DNA of 64,000 nt, from assembly GCF_019665785.1 (NCBI RefSeq), contig NZ_CP081149.1:1736001-1800000 (forward strand), read 5' to 3'. Source of the DNA: Deefgea piscis (GTDB taxonomy: Bacteria; Pseudomonadota; Gammaproteobacteria; Burkholderiales; Chitinibacteraceae). The translations under genes and the position numbers were made by a program. Positions 8,209 to 16,697 of the stretch are shown piece by piece. The first letter of the stretch is position 1. Every line of letters begins with the position of its first letter. The notes beneath the pieces were generated by a model. The model ran no database searches and was not told where the DNA came from. It worked only from the letters and a program-made list of their open reading frames with translations.

Positions 8209-9342
8209 TTACTTTTGAGTGATGGATGTCTTGCCAAGGATGCTGGTTTTTTGCTTTAGCTGAAAGCTAAAGTGATCCATTTCTAATGTTTTTCTTGGGT
8301 TCGGCGAGGTTGGCTTCATCGTTAAATCGGCTTGAAAATCACCTAGGCCGGTCAAAACCGCCTGTTCTAAGTCATTTAGCGCCTTGGCTTGAGGTGGTGC
8401 ATTCAATAATGCAATGGCATCGCTGGGGTGATTTTTGTGTAGCCCAGAAAAAACGGTTTTAAATAGCGATAACATTTCGGCGTTTGGTTTGCCGCGCTCA
8501 CCAGCATGATCAAATTGTTTGAGATATTGGCTGATGGCTTTTTCTCTCTGTTGCGCATTACCTAGCGCCGCCGCTTGCTGAAAATTGACATTGACGCTCA
8601 TCTTTCCTTGCGGGGTTTGCAGTTGAATTTCGCGGTGATTTTCATTTGCATGCAGTTCAAATGCCATTGTTTCGCCGTTTTTATTGGCGAAATTGGTGGT
8701 TAAATCTAAGGCCGCCAGTTGTGTGGTGTCAAACTTCATGAGTGCGTCAATTTCAGCGTGAGGCGGCTTAGCCAAAAGGTTTTGAATGGTTGTTTCAAAT
8801 CCTTTTGCCAGTTGGCTCATCGCTGTTTGCTCTGCGGCGGTTAATTCGCCATTCGTTTTGACTTCAGCCGCCAAACGATCACCTTGATTGGATAGTTTAA
8901 GCTCAATGCTGACCCCCGATTGCGTCTTGATGTTTAAATTGATCGTTCCTTTTTCGAGATCAATTGCCGCTTTAGTCGCTTGCGGGCCGATTTCAGTTAC
9001 AGATTGTTTAAAGTCGGCAGGTGGGGATTTAAAGCGCTCGAGCATTGCGCCACCTAAGCCCAAAAATCGATTGGCATTGCTGTGGCCGTTAAAGTTTCTC
9101 GCCATTAGATTGCTAGCGTAATCGCTCAAGGGGAGTTCCCATTTCTGCTGCGCGTTATTGGCGATACGCTGCTCTAGTTGGGAGTAAAAATCCGTGTCGA
9201 TTAAATTCTTGTCTGTTAGTGTTACTGTCGTTGACGGGGTCCTTACTAAGGGCGGCGACTCGATGCTGCTGGGCTCGCGTTTGGCCTCTGCCCAAAGGTC
9301 GTTTTGCTGAGGGGCAATCGTTGCATTAGAGATCGTAGTCAT
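8209..9342 (-). CDS. Unknown 377-aa protein, sigma-28 unit gene 1
   Basis: I do not recognise the family. The product is soluble, without signal peptide or membrane helix. After a polar, Ser/Thr-rich N-terminus (about 1-45) comes a helical part with PLSDYASNLMARNF, then two beta-rich stretches of similar flavour: GTINLNIKTQSGVSIELKLS and TMAFELHANENHREIQLQTP with GKMSVNVNF. ATG 9342 is the only reasonable start, with a weak ribosome site. A well-formed sigma-28 promoter lies 30 bp upstream, so the gene is probably expressed with late flagellar and chemotaxis genes. A hook-length-type (FliK) identity was considered, but the FliK C-terminal pattern is not visible. Confidence 0.72.
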   Translation of the reverse strand: MTTISNATIAPQQNDLWAEAKREPSSIESPPLVRTPSTTVTLTDKNLIDTDFYSQLEQRIANNAQQKWELPLSDYASNLMARNFNGHSNANRFLGLGGAMLERFKSPPADFKQSVTEIGPQATKAAIDLEKGTINLNIKTQSGVSIELKLSNQGDRLAAEVKTNGELTAAEQTAMSQLAKGFETTIQNLLAKPPHAEIDALMKFDTTQLAALDLTTNFANKNGETMAFELHANENHREIQLQTPQGKMSVNVNFQQAAALGNAQQREKAISQYLKQFDHAGERGKPNAEMLSLFKTVFSGLHKNHPSDAIALLNAPPQAKALNDLEQAVLTGLGDFQADLTMKPTSPNPRKTLEMDHFSFQLKQKTSILGKTSITQK

Positions 9343-9371
9343 GGCGATGGTCGAGGTCGGTTATAAACAGA

Positions 9372-9398
9372 CTATCGGCAGAAAACGGCATTTATTTA
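9372..9398 (-). promoter_or_regulatory. Sigma-28 (FliA) type promoter
   Basis: Read on the minus strand: TAAATAAA, an 11-base spacer, then GCCGATAG. The FliA consensus is TAAAGTTT-N11-GCCGATAA, so the -10 matches 7 of 8, the -35 keeps TAAA, and the spacer is exact. A start about seven bases on would leave a leader of some 20 bases before ATG 9342. Confidence 0.7.
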
Positions 9399-9590
9399 CA
9401 ATTTAGATAATTTTAAAGAAAGTTTTTGTTTGCATGTACGGGATTCACTGCAATGTTGTTGGGCGGTAGCTAACTCTCCCCTAAATATGTTTATTCCTCT
9501 GTCGTTTATCCCGCCCCAGCTCAGGTAAAATCCGCTCCCAGAATAAAAAATCCGGTCCGCCCTTTACGCGGGTGACCACTTGGAGAAAAT

Positions 9591-10541
9591 ATGTCGAATC
9601 AAACCGAAGGCGCGATTGTTGTTGCGGCGCTGTATCAATTTGTCACGCTCAGCGATTATGTTCAATTGCGTGAGCCATTATTGCAAACGATGCTCGATTT
9701 AAACGTGCATGGCACGCTGCTGCTGGCTGATGAAGGTATTAACGGCACGGTGGCGGGAACGCGCGCGGGGATTGATGGCTTGCTGGCTTGGTTGCGCTCG
9801 GATCCGCGCTTGGTGGATGTCGATCACAAAGAATCGTTCTGCGATGAGCAGCCTTTTTTGCGTACCAAAGTAAAACTAAAAAAAGAAATCGTCACTTTGG
9901 GCGTGCCGGGCGTTGATCCAAATAAAGCCGTCGGCACCTATATTGAGCCCAAAGATTGGAATGCGATTATTTCCGACCCCGAAGTGCTGGTAATCGATAC
10001 GCGCAATGATTACGAAGTGGCGATTGGTACGTTCGAGCGCGCGATTGACCCGAAAACCGAAACTTTCCGCGAATTTCCGGACTACGTAAAAGAACATTTT
10101 GACCCTGCGGTACACAAGAAAGTCGCCATGTTTTGCACTGGCGGCATCCGCTGCGAGAAAGCGTCGAGCTTCATGCTGGGTGAAGGGTTTGCGGAGGTTT
10201 ACCACTTAAAAGGTGGGATTTTAAAATACCTTGAAGAAGTGCCGCAGGAAGAGACGCTTTGGAAGGGCGATTGCTTTGTGTTCGACAACCGCGTAACGGT
10301 GCGCCACGATTTGAGCGAGGGCGATTATGAATTGTGCCACGCTTGCCGTCAGCCGGTGTCGAAAGAAGAGCGCCTATCGCCGCATTATGTCGCGGGCGTA
10401 AGCTGCCCACATTGCTTTGACAATCTCAGCGAAAAAACCCGCAGCGGCGCGCTCGAGCGGCAAAAGCAAATTGAGCTGGCTAAAAAACGTAATCAACCCA
10501 ATCCATTGGGCCGAATCATTAAAAAGACCCCGTCACGTTAA
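9591..10541 (+). CDS. trhO: tRNA uridine(34) hydroxylase, rhodanese family
   Basis: The 316-residue product is a TrhO (YceA, UPF0176) protein: an N-terminal acylphosphatase-like domain ([15 protein letters not shown]), a central rhodanese domain with the loop [14 protein letters not shown] that carries the catalytic Cys, and a C-terminal Cys-rich segment (CHACRQPVS and CPHCFD). TrhO forms 5-hydroxyuridine at tRNA position 34 using O2, in parallel to TrhP. ATG 9591 follows GGAGAAAAT. It appears monocistronic; the next gene is on the other strand beyond a repeat element. Confidence 0.93.
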   Translation: MSNQTEGAIVVAALYQFVTLSDYVQLREPLLQTMLDLNVHGTLLLADEGINGTVAGTRAGIDGLLAWLRSDPRLVDVDHKESFCDEQPFLRTKVKLKKEIVTLGVPGVDPNKAVGTYIEPKDWNAIISDPEVLVIDTRNDYEVAIGTFERAIDPKTETFREFPDYVKEHFDPAVHKKVAMFCTGGIRCEKASSFMLGEGFAEVYHLKGGILKYLEEVPQEETLWKGDCFVFDNRVTVRHDLSEGDYELCHACRQPVSKEERLSPHYVAGVSCPHCFDNLSEKTRSGALERQKQIELAKKRNQPNPLGRIIKKTPSR

Positions 10542-10612
10542 CTGTAATGCGGCGTAAATCGCTAGGCTGCTGATGAGCGAACTGGCGTAGCAACAGACGG
10601 TTAAGCTTGGTC

Positions 10613-10881
10613 ATGTTCAGATTTGGTGTTGATGCTGTGCCGCGCTCGTCGAGCTGGGGCTTAAAATCCCGTCCAAGCGCACCGAGTGAGGAGAGAGACA
10701 AACGGTTTTATCGTTTGGCTCACGACAATCGAGGGCACAGCGGAGCTGGGCGCGCTCGGGTCGCCTTTCTTTTCCCCTGTTTTCTTTGGCGAGTCAAAGA
10801 AAATAGGGTCCCCGTCGCGGACTGCGACTGTAAAGCAGTGTGCCGTAGGCACTTAAAATCATCAACACGTAATCTGAACAT
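10613..10881. repeat. Dispersed intergenic repeat with 22-bp terminal inverted repeats
   Basis: A 269-bp non-coding element bounded by imperfect inverted repeats at 10613-10634 and 10860-10881 (20 of 22 bases pair). The interior includes GGCACAGCGGAGCTGGGCGC, then GGGTCGCCTTTCTTTTCCCC and a TTTTCTTTGGCGAGTCAAAG hairpin. I recall such text in intergenic repeats of several beta- and gamma-proteobacteria, where it is often mis-annotated as a small hypothetical protein. It carries no transposase. A MITE-like origin is inferred from the ends. A second copy is not evident in this window. Confidence 0.6.
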
Positions 10882-10894
10882 CGCAGAAATTAAT

Positions 10895-10945
10895 AGGGTA
10901 TTGCCGCGCAATCAATGATTTATTTTGATTGCGCGGCAATACCCT
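10895..10945. terminator. Perfect 21-bp stem hairpin between trhO and glnD
   Basis: A 21-bp perfect stem (10895-10915 with 10925-10945, nine-base loop), beginning AGGGTATTGCCGCGCAATCA. The right arm runs into the glnD stop codon. On the plus strand it is followed by TATTTTT, so it best fits a terminator for transcripts from trhO. It may also protect or end the glnD message. Confidence 0.75.
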
Positions 10946-13509
10946 TATTTTTCGCTCAGCGTTTGCAATAATTCACTTTCTAGCTGCAAAACAAATTTAG
11001 CGTCGTTAAGTACGCGGCCGGAGATTAAAAAATTATCTTCGGCGCGCTCGCCCAAAGTCATGATTTTGGCCGATTGAATCTCGATGCGATTGGCCGCCAA
11101 GATGCGGGCAATGGTCGAGAGTAGGCCCGGTCGATCGCCAGCAACCACCGATAGAATCGAATATTTGCCTTTTTCGTCGGGGCGAATTTGCACGTGCGTT
11201 TTAACTGGGAAGTGTTTTTGCTGGCGTGAAATCCGGCCGGTGAGTTTGGCGGGTGCGGGTTTGCGCTGATTGAGTACTTCGCTGAGCTCAAATTCAACGT
11301 AATTAATTAAATCGCGATACGAAATATGCTGACTATCGGGAATGAACACATAGAAAGTATCGAGCGCATAGCCGTGATGCGTGGTGTGGATTTGCGCATC
11401 AAAAATTGAATAACCGGCGCGCTCAAAAAAGCTGCAAATATGCACAAACAAATCCGCTTGATCTGGGCCGTAGACCAATACTTGCAGCCCTTCGCCGGAT
11501 TCGGAGAGTTTGGCGCGCACTTGAATATCATCGCTATGCGTACGCGCAAAAAGCATTCGGGTATGCCAAGCAATATCGCGTGCGTCGTGGCGTAAGAAGT
11601 ACACCGTATCGAGTAAGCGCCAGAATGCATCGTGCGCGTCATTGCGTAAACCATATAGTCGTAACAGTCGTAAGGCCTCTTCTTGGCGCTCGCTGAGCCA
11701 TGAATGGCCACTTTGCTGGTTTAAAAAGCGCTGTGTGCCTTTAAATAAATCTTCAAGCAGTTTGGCTTTCCACGCATTCCAAACTTTGGGGCTGGTGCCG
11801 CGAATGTCGGCCACCGTTAGCAAATACAGCGCATTTAAATGGCGCTCGTCGCCAACTAAAGCGGCAAATTCGGTGATCACGTCAGGGTCATACACGTCTT
11901 GTTTTTGCGCGATCGACGACATCGTTAAGTGATGCCGAACTAGCCACACAATCAAATCGGTGTCGGCGGCGGGCAAGGGATGGCGCTCGCACCATTCGCG
12001 GGTAATAGTCTCGCCCAGTTGTGAATGGTCGCCGCCACGGCCTTTGCCAATATCATGAAATAGCGCGGCTAAATACAGCACTTCAGGGTGAGCAAATTCT
12101 TCGATTAGTCGCGAGCACAGCGGGTATTCGTGGGTGAAAGCCGGGACGGCAAAGCGGCGCATATTACGCAGCACCATCAAAATATGCTCGTCAACGGTAT
12201 ACACATGAAATAAATCATGTTGCATCCGGCCAACAATATCGCCAAATTCCGGAATGTAGCGGCCCAAAACACCGTATTGATTCATCCGCCGCAATACGCG
12301 GGTTAAGCCGCGTGGCTCTCTAAATAGCGCGATAAACAGTTGCTTATTGTGCGGATTGTGCAAAAAGTCGTCGTTAATTAAGTCGCGGGCATGCCACAGT
12401 GCACGCAGGGTTTCTGGCGCAATGTCGCTGGCTTCGCGGCGTTGTTCTAGATGCAAAAACAGCGCCAAAATCGCCGATGGGTTTTTGGTGAATAATTCGG
12501 GGTCATAAATCGCCAGTAAGCCATCGCGAATATAAAAATCAGCATTAATTGGCGTGGTATTACTGAGGTAGGAATAAATCCTTTGCCGTAAAGCATGCAC
12601 CAACACCGGCACTAACTGGGTGATGATGCGGGCGGCTAAATAGTATTCGGCCATAAAGGCTTCGCTGGCGCGCTGCGTGATTCGGCCGGCGGTAGAAATA
12701 TCATCAAAGCCAAAGTCTTTGGCCAGCGCGTGCTGGTAATCAAATAAAATCCGATCTTCGCGGCGTTTGGCGCGCCAGTGCAGTGCAATCCGATAAGTGC
12801 GCAGCACGCGCTCGGCTTCGCATAGTTTACGGTTCTCTTCCGGGGTGAGCATGCTGAGCGCAGCTAGCGCATGCCAGTCGCGGCCAAGGCGTTGGCTGGC
12901 AGCAATCCAGCCAATCAAATGCAAATCACGTAAGCCGCCGGGCGCTTCTTTGATATTGGGTTCAAGTTTGTAAGTAGCGTTTTGAAAGCGGCCGTAGCGC
13001 GCTTGTTGCTCGATCAGTTTGGCTTCAAAAAACTCTTTCGGGTCGATGTGGCGATGTACCGTATCCATAAAATCATGAAAGCGCTGCCTGTCCCCTGTGA
13101 GTGGCCGTGTTTCAAGCAGTGCAGTTTGCACGGTGATGTCCTGCTCGGCTTCATACAGGCAGTCGGTGGTGGTGCGCACGGAATGACCAACCTCTATGCC
13201 AATATCCCATAGCTCGCCGACGAGGATTTCGAGTTTTTCCAGTAAGCCAGCGCTGGGCTGCTCGGGCAGTAAAATCAATAAATCGATGTCTGAATAAGGG
13301 TATAGCTCGCCACGGCCGTAACCACCTACTGCGCAAAGTAATACATCGCTGGAAAATTCATGCCTATCCCACAGCTCGATTAGGGTGGCATCGGTGAGAT
13401 TCGATAGCGAATTGAGTAACGGTGCGGCTTTGGTGGGTTCAGAAAAACGCTCGCGCAACGCGAGTTTAGCAAGGGCATATGATTCACGAATCGCACTGAC
13501 CGAACGCAT
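10945..13509 (-). CDS. glnD: Bifunctional uridylyltransferase/uridylyl-removing enzyme
   Basis: Nitrogen sensor that uridylylates PII protein when glutamine is low and removes the UMP when it is high. The 854-residue product has all domains in order: nucleotidyltransferase (GGYGRGELYPYSDIDLLILL), the PII-UTase helical region, an HD hydrolase domain (LAALFHDIGKGRGGDHSQLG) and two C-terminal ACT domains, the second with VAGDRPGLLSTIARILAANR. The frame is open from 13560, but ATG 13509 has GGAG upstream and gives the usual MRSVSAIRESYALAK. The gene stands alone behind map with its own downstream hairpin. Confidence 0.95.
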   Translation of the reverse strand: MRSVSAIRESYALAKLALRERFSEPTKAAPLLNSLSNLTDATLIELWDRHEFSSDVLLCAVGGYGRGELYPYSDIDLLILLPEQPSAGLLEKLEILVGELWDIGIEVGHSVRTTTDCLYEAEQDITVQTALLETRPLTGDRQRFHDFMDTVHRHIDPKEFFEAKLIEQQARYGRFQNATYKLEPNIKEAPGGLRDLHLIGWIAASQRLGRDWHALAALSMLTPEENRKLCEAERVLRTYRIALHWRAKRREDRILFDYQHALAKDFGFDDISTAGRITQRASEAFMAEYYLAARIITQLVPVLVHALRQRIYSYLSNTTPINADFYIRDGLLAIYDPELFTKNPSAILALFLHLEQRREASDIAPETLRALWHARDLINDDFLHNPHNKQLFIALFREPRGLTRVLRRMNQYGVLGRYIPEFGDIVGRMQHDLFHVYTVDEHILMVLRNMRRFAVPAFTHEYPLCSRLIEEFAHPEVLYLAALFHDIGKGRGGDHSQLGETITREWCERHPLPAADTDLIVWLVRHHLTMSSIAQKQDVYDPDVITEFAALVGDERHLNALYLLTVADIRGTSPKVWNAWKAKLLEDLFKGTQRFLNQQSGHSWLSERQEEALRLLRLYGLRNDAHDAFWRLLDTVYFLRHDARDIAWHTRMLFARTHSDDIQVRAKLSESGEGLQVLVYGPDQADLFVHICSFFERAGYSIFDAQIHTTHHGYALDTFYVFIPDSQHISYRDLINYVEFELSEVLNQRKPAPAKLTGRISRQQKHFPVKTHVQIRPDEKGKYSILSVVAGDRPGLLSTIARILAANRIEIQSAKIMTLGERAEDNFLISGRVLNDAKFVLQLESELLQTLSEK

Positions 13510-13631
13510 GACGATAAACTCCAAACGACAATACTGTGAATGCCTGATATTGCAAGGCACGCTAGCGCCGCATTGTCTTTAATTTGGGGCGGGTGCTGGC
13601 GTGATTAAATCAGGGTGTGGTTTTGATTTAA

Positions 13632-13655
13632 AAACGCCCTCAATTGAGGGCGTTT
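13632..13655 (-). terminator. Terminator after map
   Basis: A perfect 24-bp palindrome, AAACGCCCTCAA joined to its complement, lies four bases past the map stop codon. On the minus strand it ends in a T run. Confidence 0.8.
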
Positions 13656-13659
13656 AGAA

Positions 13660-14469
13660 TTAAGCGAGTAGGTATTTCTCTGGGCGCGGCGGCGTGCCTG
13701 CCGATACGGTTAATACCTCGTAACCGGTTTCGGTGACCAATACGGTGTGTTCCCATTGCGCGGATAAGCTGCGATCTTTCGTCACAATCGTCCAGCCATC
13801 GCTCATTTGTTTGATTTCGCGCTTGCCAGCGTTAATCATTGGCTCAATGGTAAAAATCATACCGGCTTTGAGTTCAACTCCAGTGCCAGCCTTGCCGTAG
13901 TGCAATACTTGTGGCTCTTCATGAAACACCGCGCCAATGCCATGGCCACAAAATTCGCGTACGACCGAATAACCGGCTTTTTCGGCGTATTTTTGAATTG
14001 CCGCGCCAATATCGCCTAAGCGAGCGCCGGGCTTAACTTGATCAATGCCAATCCACATGCAGTCAAAAGTGATTTGTGACAAACGCTTGGCATGCGTAGC
14101 GACATTGTCGCCAACCATATACATGCGGCTATTGTCGCCGTGGTAGCCGTCTTTGATGACGGTAATGTCTAGATTGACCACGTCGCCATTTTTGAGTGGC
14201 TTGCTGTTTGGAATACCGTGGCAGATGACATTATTCACCGAAGTACAAATTGATTTCGGGTAGGGTATATAGCCAGGCGGGCAGTAGTTTAAAGGCGCGG
14301 GGATAGTACCCTGCACATTGACCATGTATTCATAGCATAAACGATCGATTTCTTCGGTGGTGACACCGGGCTGAATAAACGGGGTGATGTAGTCGAGCAC
14401 TTCGCTGCCAAGACGGCCAGCAACGCGCATTTTTTCTATTTCTTCGGCGGTTTTAATGGTAATTGTCAT
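13660..14469 (-). CDS. map: Methionine aminopeptidase, type I
   Basis: Removes the initiator Met from nascent proteins. The 269-residue product has the type I metal-binding set: Asp in NLDITVIKDGYHGDNS, His in FCGHGIGAVFHEEPQVLH, and Glu in FTIEPMINAG and WEHTVLVTE. The frame is open from 14490; ATG 14469 follows AAGG and gives MTITIKTAEEIEKMRVAGR, the normal family start. It is followed by a strong terminator. No rpsB is next to it in this window. Confidence 0.95.
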   Translation of the reverse strand: MTITIKTAEEIEKMRVAGRLGSEVLDYITPFIQPGVTTEEIDRLCYEYMVNVQGTIPAPLNYCPPGYIPYPKSICTSVNNVICHGIPNSKPLKNGDVVNLDITVIKDGYHGDNSRMYMVGDNVATHAKRLSQITFDCMWIGIDQVKPGARLGDIGAAIQKYAEKAGYSVVREFCGHGIGAVFHEEPQVLHYGKAGTGVELKAGMIFTIEPMINAGKREIKQMSDGWTIVTKDRSLSAQWEHTVLVTETGYEVLTVSAGTPPRPEKYLLA

Positions 14470-14610
14470 ACAAGCCTTGAGTTGCTTCACGCCGCTAACG
14501 CCGCGCGAGATGAGTTTGATTTAACGCAAGTATAACATTGCCCGCGCCGCTGCGGATTGAAGTCCAATTGCGCGTCGTTGGTGAACAATACGCATTGGCG
14601 CGGCAAGTAT

Positions 14611-14636
14611 AAAAAAACCCAGCGTAAGCTGGGTTT
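14611..14636 (-). terminator. Terminator after minE
   Basis: AAACCCAGC (14615-14623) pairs with GCTGGGTTT (14628-14636) over a GTAA loop. The A run at 14611-14617 becomes a T run on the minus strand, so this ends the minCDE transcript. Confidence 0.85.
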
Positions 14637-14723
14637 GATGCGGCAATCAGAAAAACACGTTTTGGTTGATACGGGCTGGCAGTGGACTGCTCGCTGCGTG
14701 TCGATCCGCGTCGGCTTTCTGAA

Positions 14724-14987
14724 TTACTTCACTTTGTGTTCAGGTAAGACGATGTTCAATTCAAGTACTTCAAAATCATCTTTGCGTTCAAGTTGAATTT
14801 GAATGTCTTCTGGATTGATTGCCACGTATTTAGAAATCACTTCCAGTAATTCGCGCTGTAATTGTGGCAAATAATCTGGCGTACTGTTGGTGCTGCTGCG
14901 CTCGTGCGCCAGAATAATTTGTAGGCGTTCACGTGCGACGTTGGCGGTTTTTTTCTTTTCGCCAAAAAAATAACTCAAAATAGACAT
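14724..14987 (-). CDS. minE: Cell division topological specificity factor MinE
   Basis: The 87-residue product stimulates MinD ATPase and drives the pole-to-pole oscillation that keeps the division ring at mid-cell. Visible are the N-terminal amphipathic [20 protein letters not shown], the MinD-binding segment [10 protein letters not shown], and the C-terminal dimer domain with [21 protein letters not shown] lies directly before ATG 14987; the ATG is the family start. It starts three bases after the minD stop codon, so the genes are coupled. Confidence 0.95.
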   Translation of the reverse strand: MSILSYFFGEKKKTANVARERLQIILAHERSSTNSTPDYLPQLQRELLEVISKYVAINPEDIQIQLERKDDFEVLELNIVLPEHKVK

Positions 14988-14990
14988 CAA

Positions 14991-15800
14991 TTAACCCCCA
15001 AACAACCGTTTCCAGAACGGTGCCTTTGGTACTTCAACAAAACGCATTGGCTTGGTCTCACCAAGAAAGCGTGCAACAACGTCTTTATACGCTTCTGATA
15101 CATCGGTGCCGGCATTATGGATCGCTGGCGTACCCGAGTTTGAAGCTTGTAATACTGCTTCTGATTCTGGCACGATGCCGATCAATGGAATGCGCAATAA
15201 ATGTTGTACATCGTCCAGCGACAGCATTTCGCCGCTTTCTACGCGTGCTGGGCTGTAGCGGGTAATCAGTAAATGCGTTTTGACTGAACCGCCGTCTTCG
15301 GCACGTTTTGATTTGGCATCCAAAATGCCAATAATCCGATCCGAGTCACGCACGGAAGAGACTTCTGGATTGGTGACCACAATCGCTTCATCGGCAAAGT
15401 ACAAGGCCAAAAACGCGCCAGTTTCGATGCCAGCTGGGCTGTCGCAAATGATGTAATCAAAACCATCATGCTCAAGCTCTTTGAGTACCTTTTCTACGCC
15501 TTCTTTGGAAAGCGCGTCTTTATCGCGCGTTTGAGAAGCAGGCAAAACATAAAGATTGTCGCAGTTTTTGTCTTTAATTAGCGCTTGGCGCAGATTGGCT
15601 TCGCCTTGAATAACGTTGACAAAGTCATACACCACGCGGCGCTCGCAGCCCATGATTAAATCAAGATTACGTAAGCCCACGTCAAAGTCGATGACGGCGG
15701 TTTTAAAACCACGTAAAGCAAGGCCAGAAGCAAAGCTGGCGCTGGTGGTGGTTTTGCCTACGCCGCCTTTACCTGAAGTTACTACAACGATTTTCGCCAC
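14991..15800 (-). CDS. minD: Septum site-determining ATPase MinD
   Basis: The 269-residue ParA/MinD ATPase recruits MinC to the membrane. The deviant Walker A motif is GKGGVGKTT near the N-terminus, switch regions include VIDFDVGLRNLDLIMG and YIICDSPAGIE, and the C-terminal membrane-targeting helix is FWKRLFGG. The start is GTG 15800 with AGGGG seven bases upstream. It is the middle gene of minC-minD-minE. Confidence 0.96.
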   Translation of the reverse strand: MAKIVVVTSGKGGVGKTTTSASFASGLALRGFKTAVIDFDVGLRNLDLIMGCERRVVYDFVNVIQGEANLRQALIKDKNCDNLYVLPASQTRDKDALSKEGVEKVLKELEHDGFDYIICDSPAGIETGAFLALYFADEAIVVTNPEVSSVRDSDRIIGILDAKSKRAEDGGSVKTHLLITRYSPARVESGEMLSLDDVQHLLRIPLIGIVPESEAVLQASNSGTPAIHNAGTDVSEAYKDVVARFLGETKPMRFVEVPKAPFWKRLFGG

Positions 15801-15829
15801 GGAAATCCCCTGGAATAATTTAAATTTAG

Positions 15830-16549
15830 TTAATTGGTTTGGCTGAGTGCTTCGATCACGAGTTTGTCTTGATCGAGGAAAATTTGGCTTGGCTTACCGG
15901 CAATAGAGTCCGGTAGGTTGGCGTCGAGCGAGCGATAAACGCCGGCAATCGACACCAGTTCGGCTTCCATGCAGGTGGTGAAAATTCGCGCTTCGGTATT
16001 GCCGCGAGCGCCCGCCAGCGCGCGACCACGTAGTGGTGCGTAAACATGAATATTGCCGTCGGCAATCACTTCGGCGCCGTGAGAAACCAAGGCGAGAACG
16101 ATTAAATCACCGCCCTTGGCATACACTTGCTGACCGGTTCTAACAGGGCGATCAATAATCATTGCCGATGGCGCCGCAATGGTTTCAACCATCGGCGCGG
16201 CCGCAGGGGTGATGCCGCTGTCTTGTAAGACGACCAGCCCAGCTTCTTGTGCGGCAACTTGCTGATCGATTGAACCGCCTTGGGCGGCAATCGGTTTGAG
16301 CTGAAATTGGCGTAACACATTGACGAGGGCGGCGATTTCTATCGCCGAAGGAATCGATTTGAGTAAGCTAAAATCAATGGCGATTTGCTCGTTCGATAAG
16401 AAATGTTCGCCATCGCCAAGCTGCTCTTGGAGTGCCAAAATTAATTTTTCTGGCTCGAGTGAGCTAGGCACAAAGGCGGTGAGTTTGGTGGTGGTGCTTT
16501 TAAACTCAAATACGGGCGCCGGATCGTCGGCGTAAGCAAAACTGGTCAT
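15830..16549 (-). CDS. minC: Septum site-determining inhibitor MinC
   Basis: The 239-residue FtsZ inhibitor acts where MinD places it. The N-terminal MinC_N domain (about 12-100) is followed by a Pro/Ala linker ([16 protein letters not shown]) and the beta-helical C-domain with [37 protein letters not shown] and [11 protein letters not shown], all typical. It is the first gene of the min operon, starting at ATG 16549. Confidence 0.95.
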   Translation of the reverse strand: MTSFAYADDPAPVFEFKSTTTKLTAFVPSSLEPEKLILALQEQLGDGEHFLSNEQIAIDFSLLKSIPSAIEIAALVNVLRQFQLKPIAAQGGSIDQQVAAQEAGLVVLQDSGITPAAAPMVETIAAPSAMIIDRPVRTGQQVYAKGGDLIVLALVSHGAEVIADGNIHVYAPLRGRALAGARGNTEARIFTTCMEAELVSIAGVYRSLDANLPDSIAGKPSQIFLDQDKLVIEALSQTN

Positions 16550-16637
16550 GGTGCGATGGTCACAACAGCGAAAGATCGCAGTTTACCGCCTCAGTACAAC
16601 ACTAGGAAGCTGAGTTTGCGACTTTCGTAATCAATAC

Positions 16638-16683
16638 AGCGTAAATTCATGACAAAACCACGATTGATTCACGAATTTACGCT
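16638..16683. repeat. 11-bp inverted repeat between minC and ppsR
   Basis: AGCGTAAATTC (16638-16648) and GAATTTACGCT (16673-16683) are perfect complements over 24 bases. There is no T run on the minus strand after it. It could be a weak terminator for ppsR or an operator for minC. Confidence 0.4.
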
Positions 16684-16697
16684 CCATTGATGGCGAT

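Noticed and set aside
8209..9342. A FliK-like hook-length protein call for the 377-aa gene
   Set aside because: The sigma-28 promoter is suggestive, but the conserved FliK C-terminal pattern is not visible, so the gene is left as unknown.
10607..10918. Open frames on both strands (up to 103 codons) in the trhO-glnD gap
   Set aside because: They lie in the inverted-repeat-bounded element, whose sequence looks like a dispersed non-coding repeat; the predicted peptides have no protein-like pattern.
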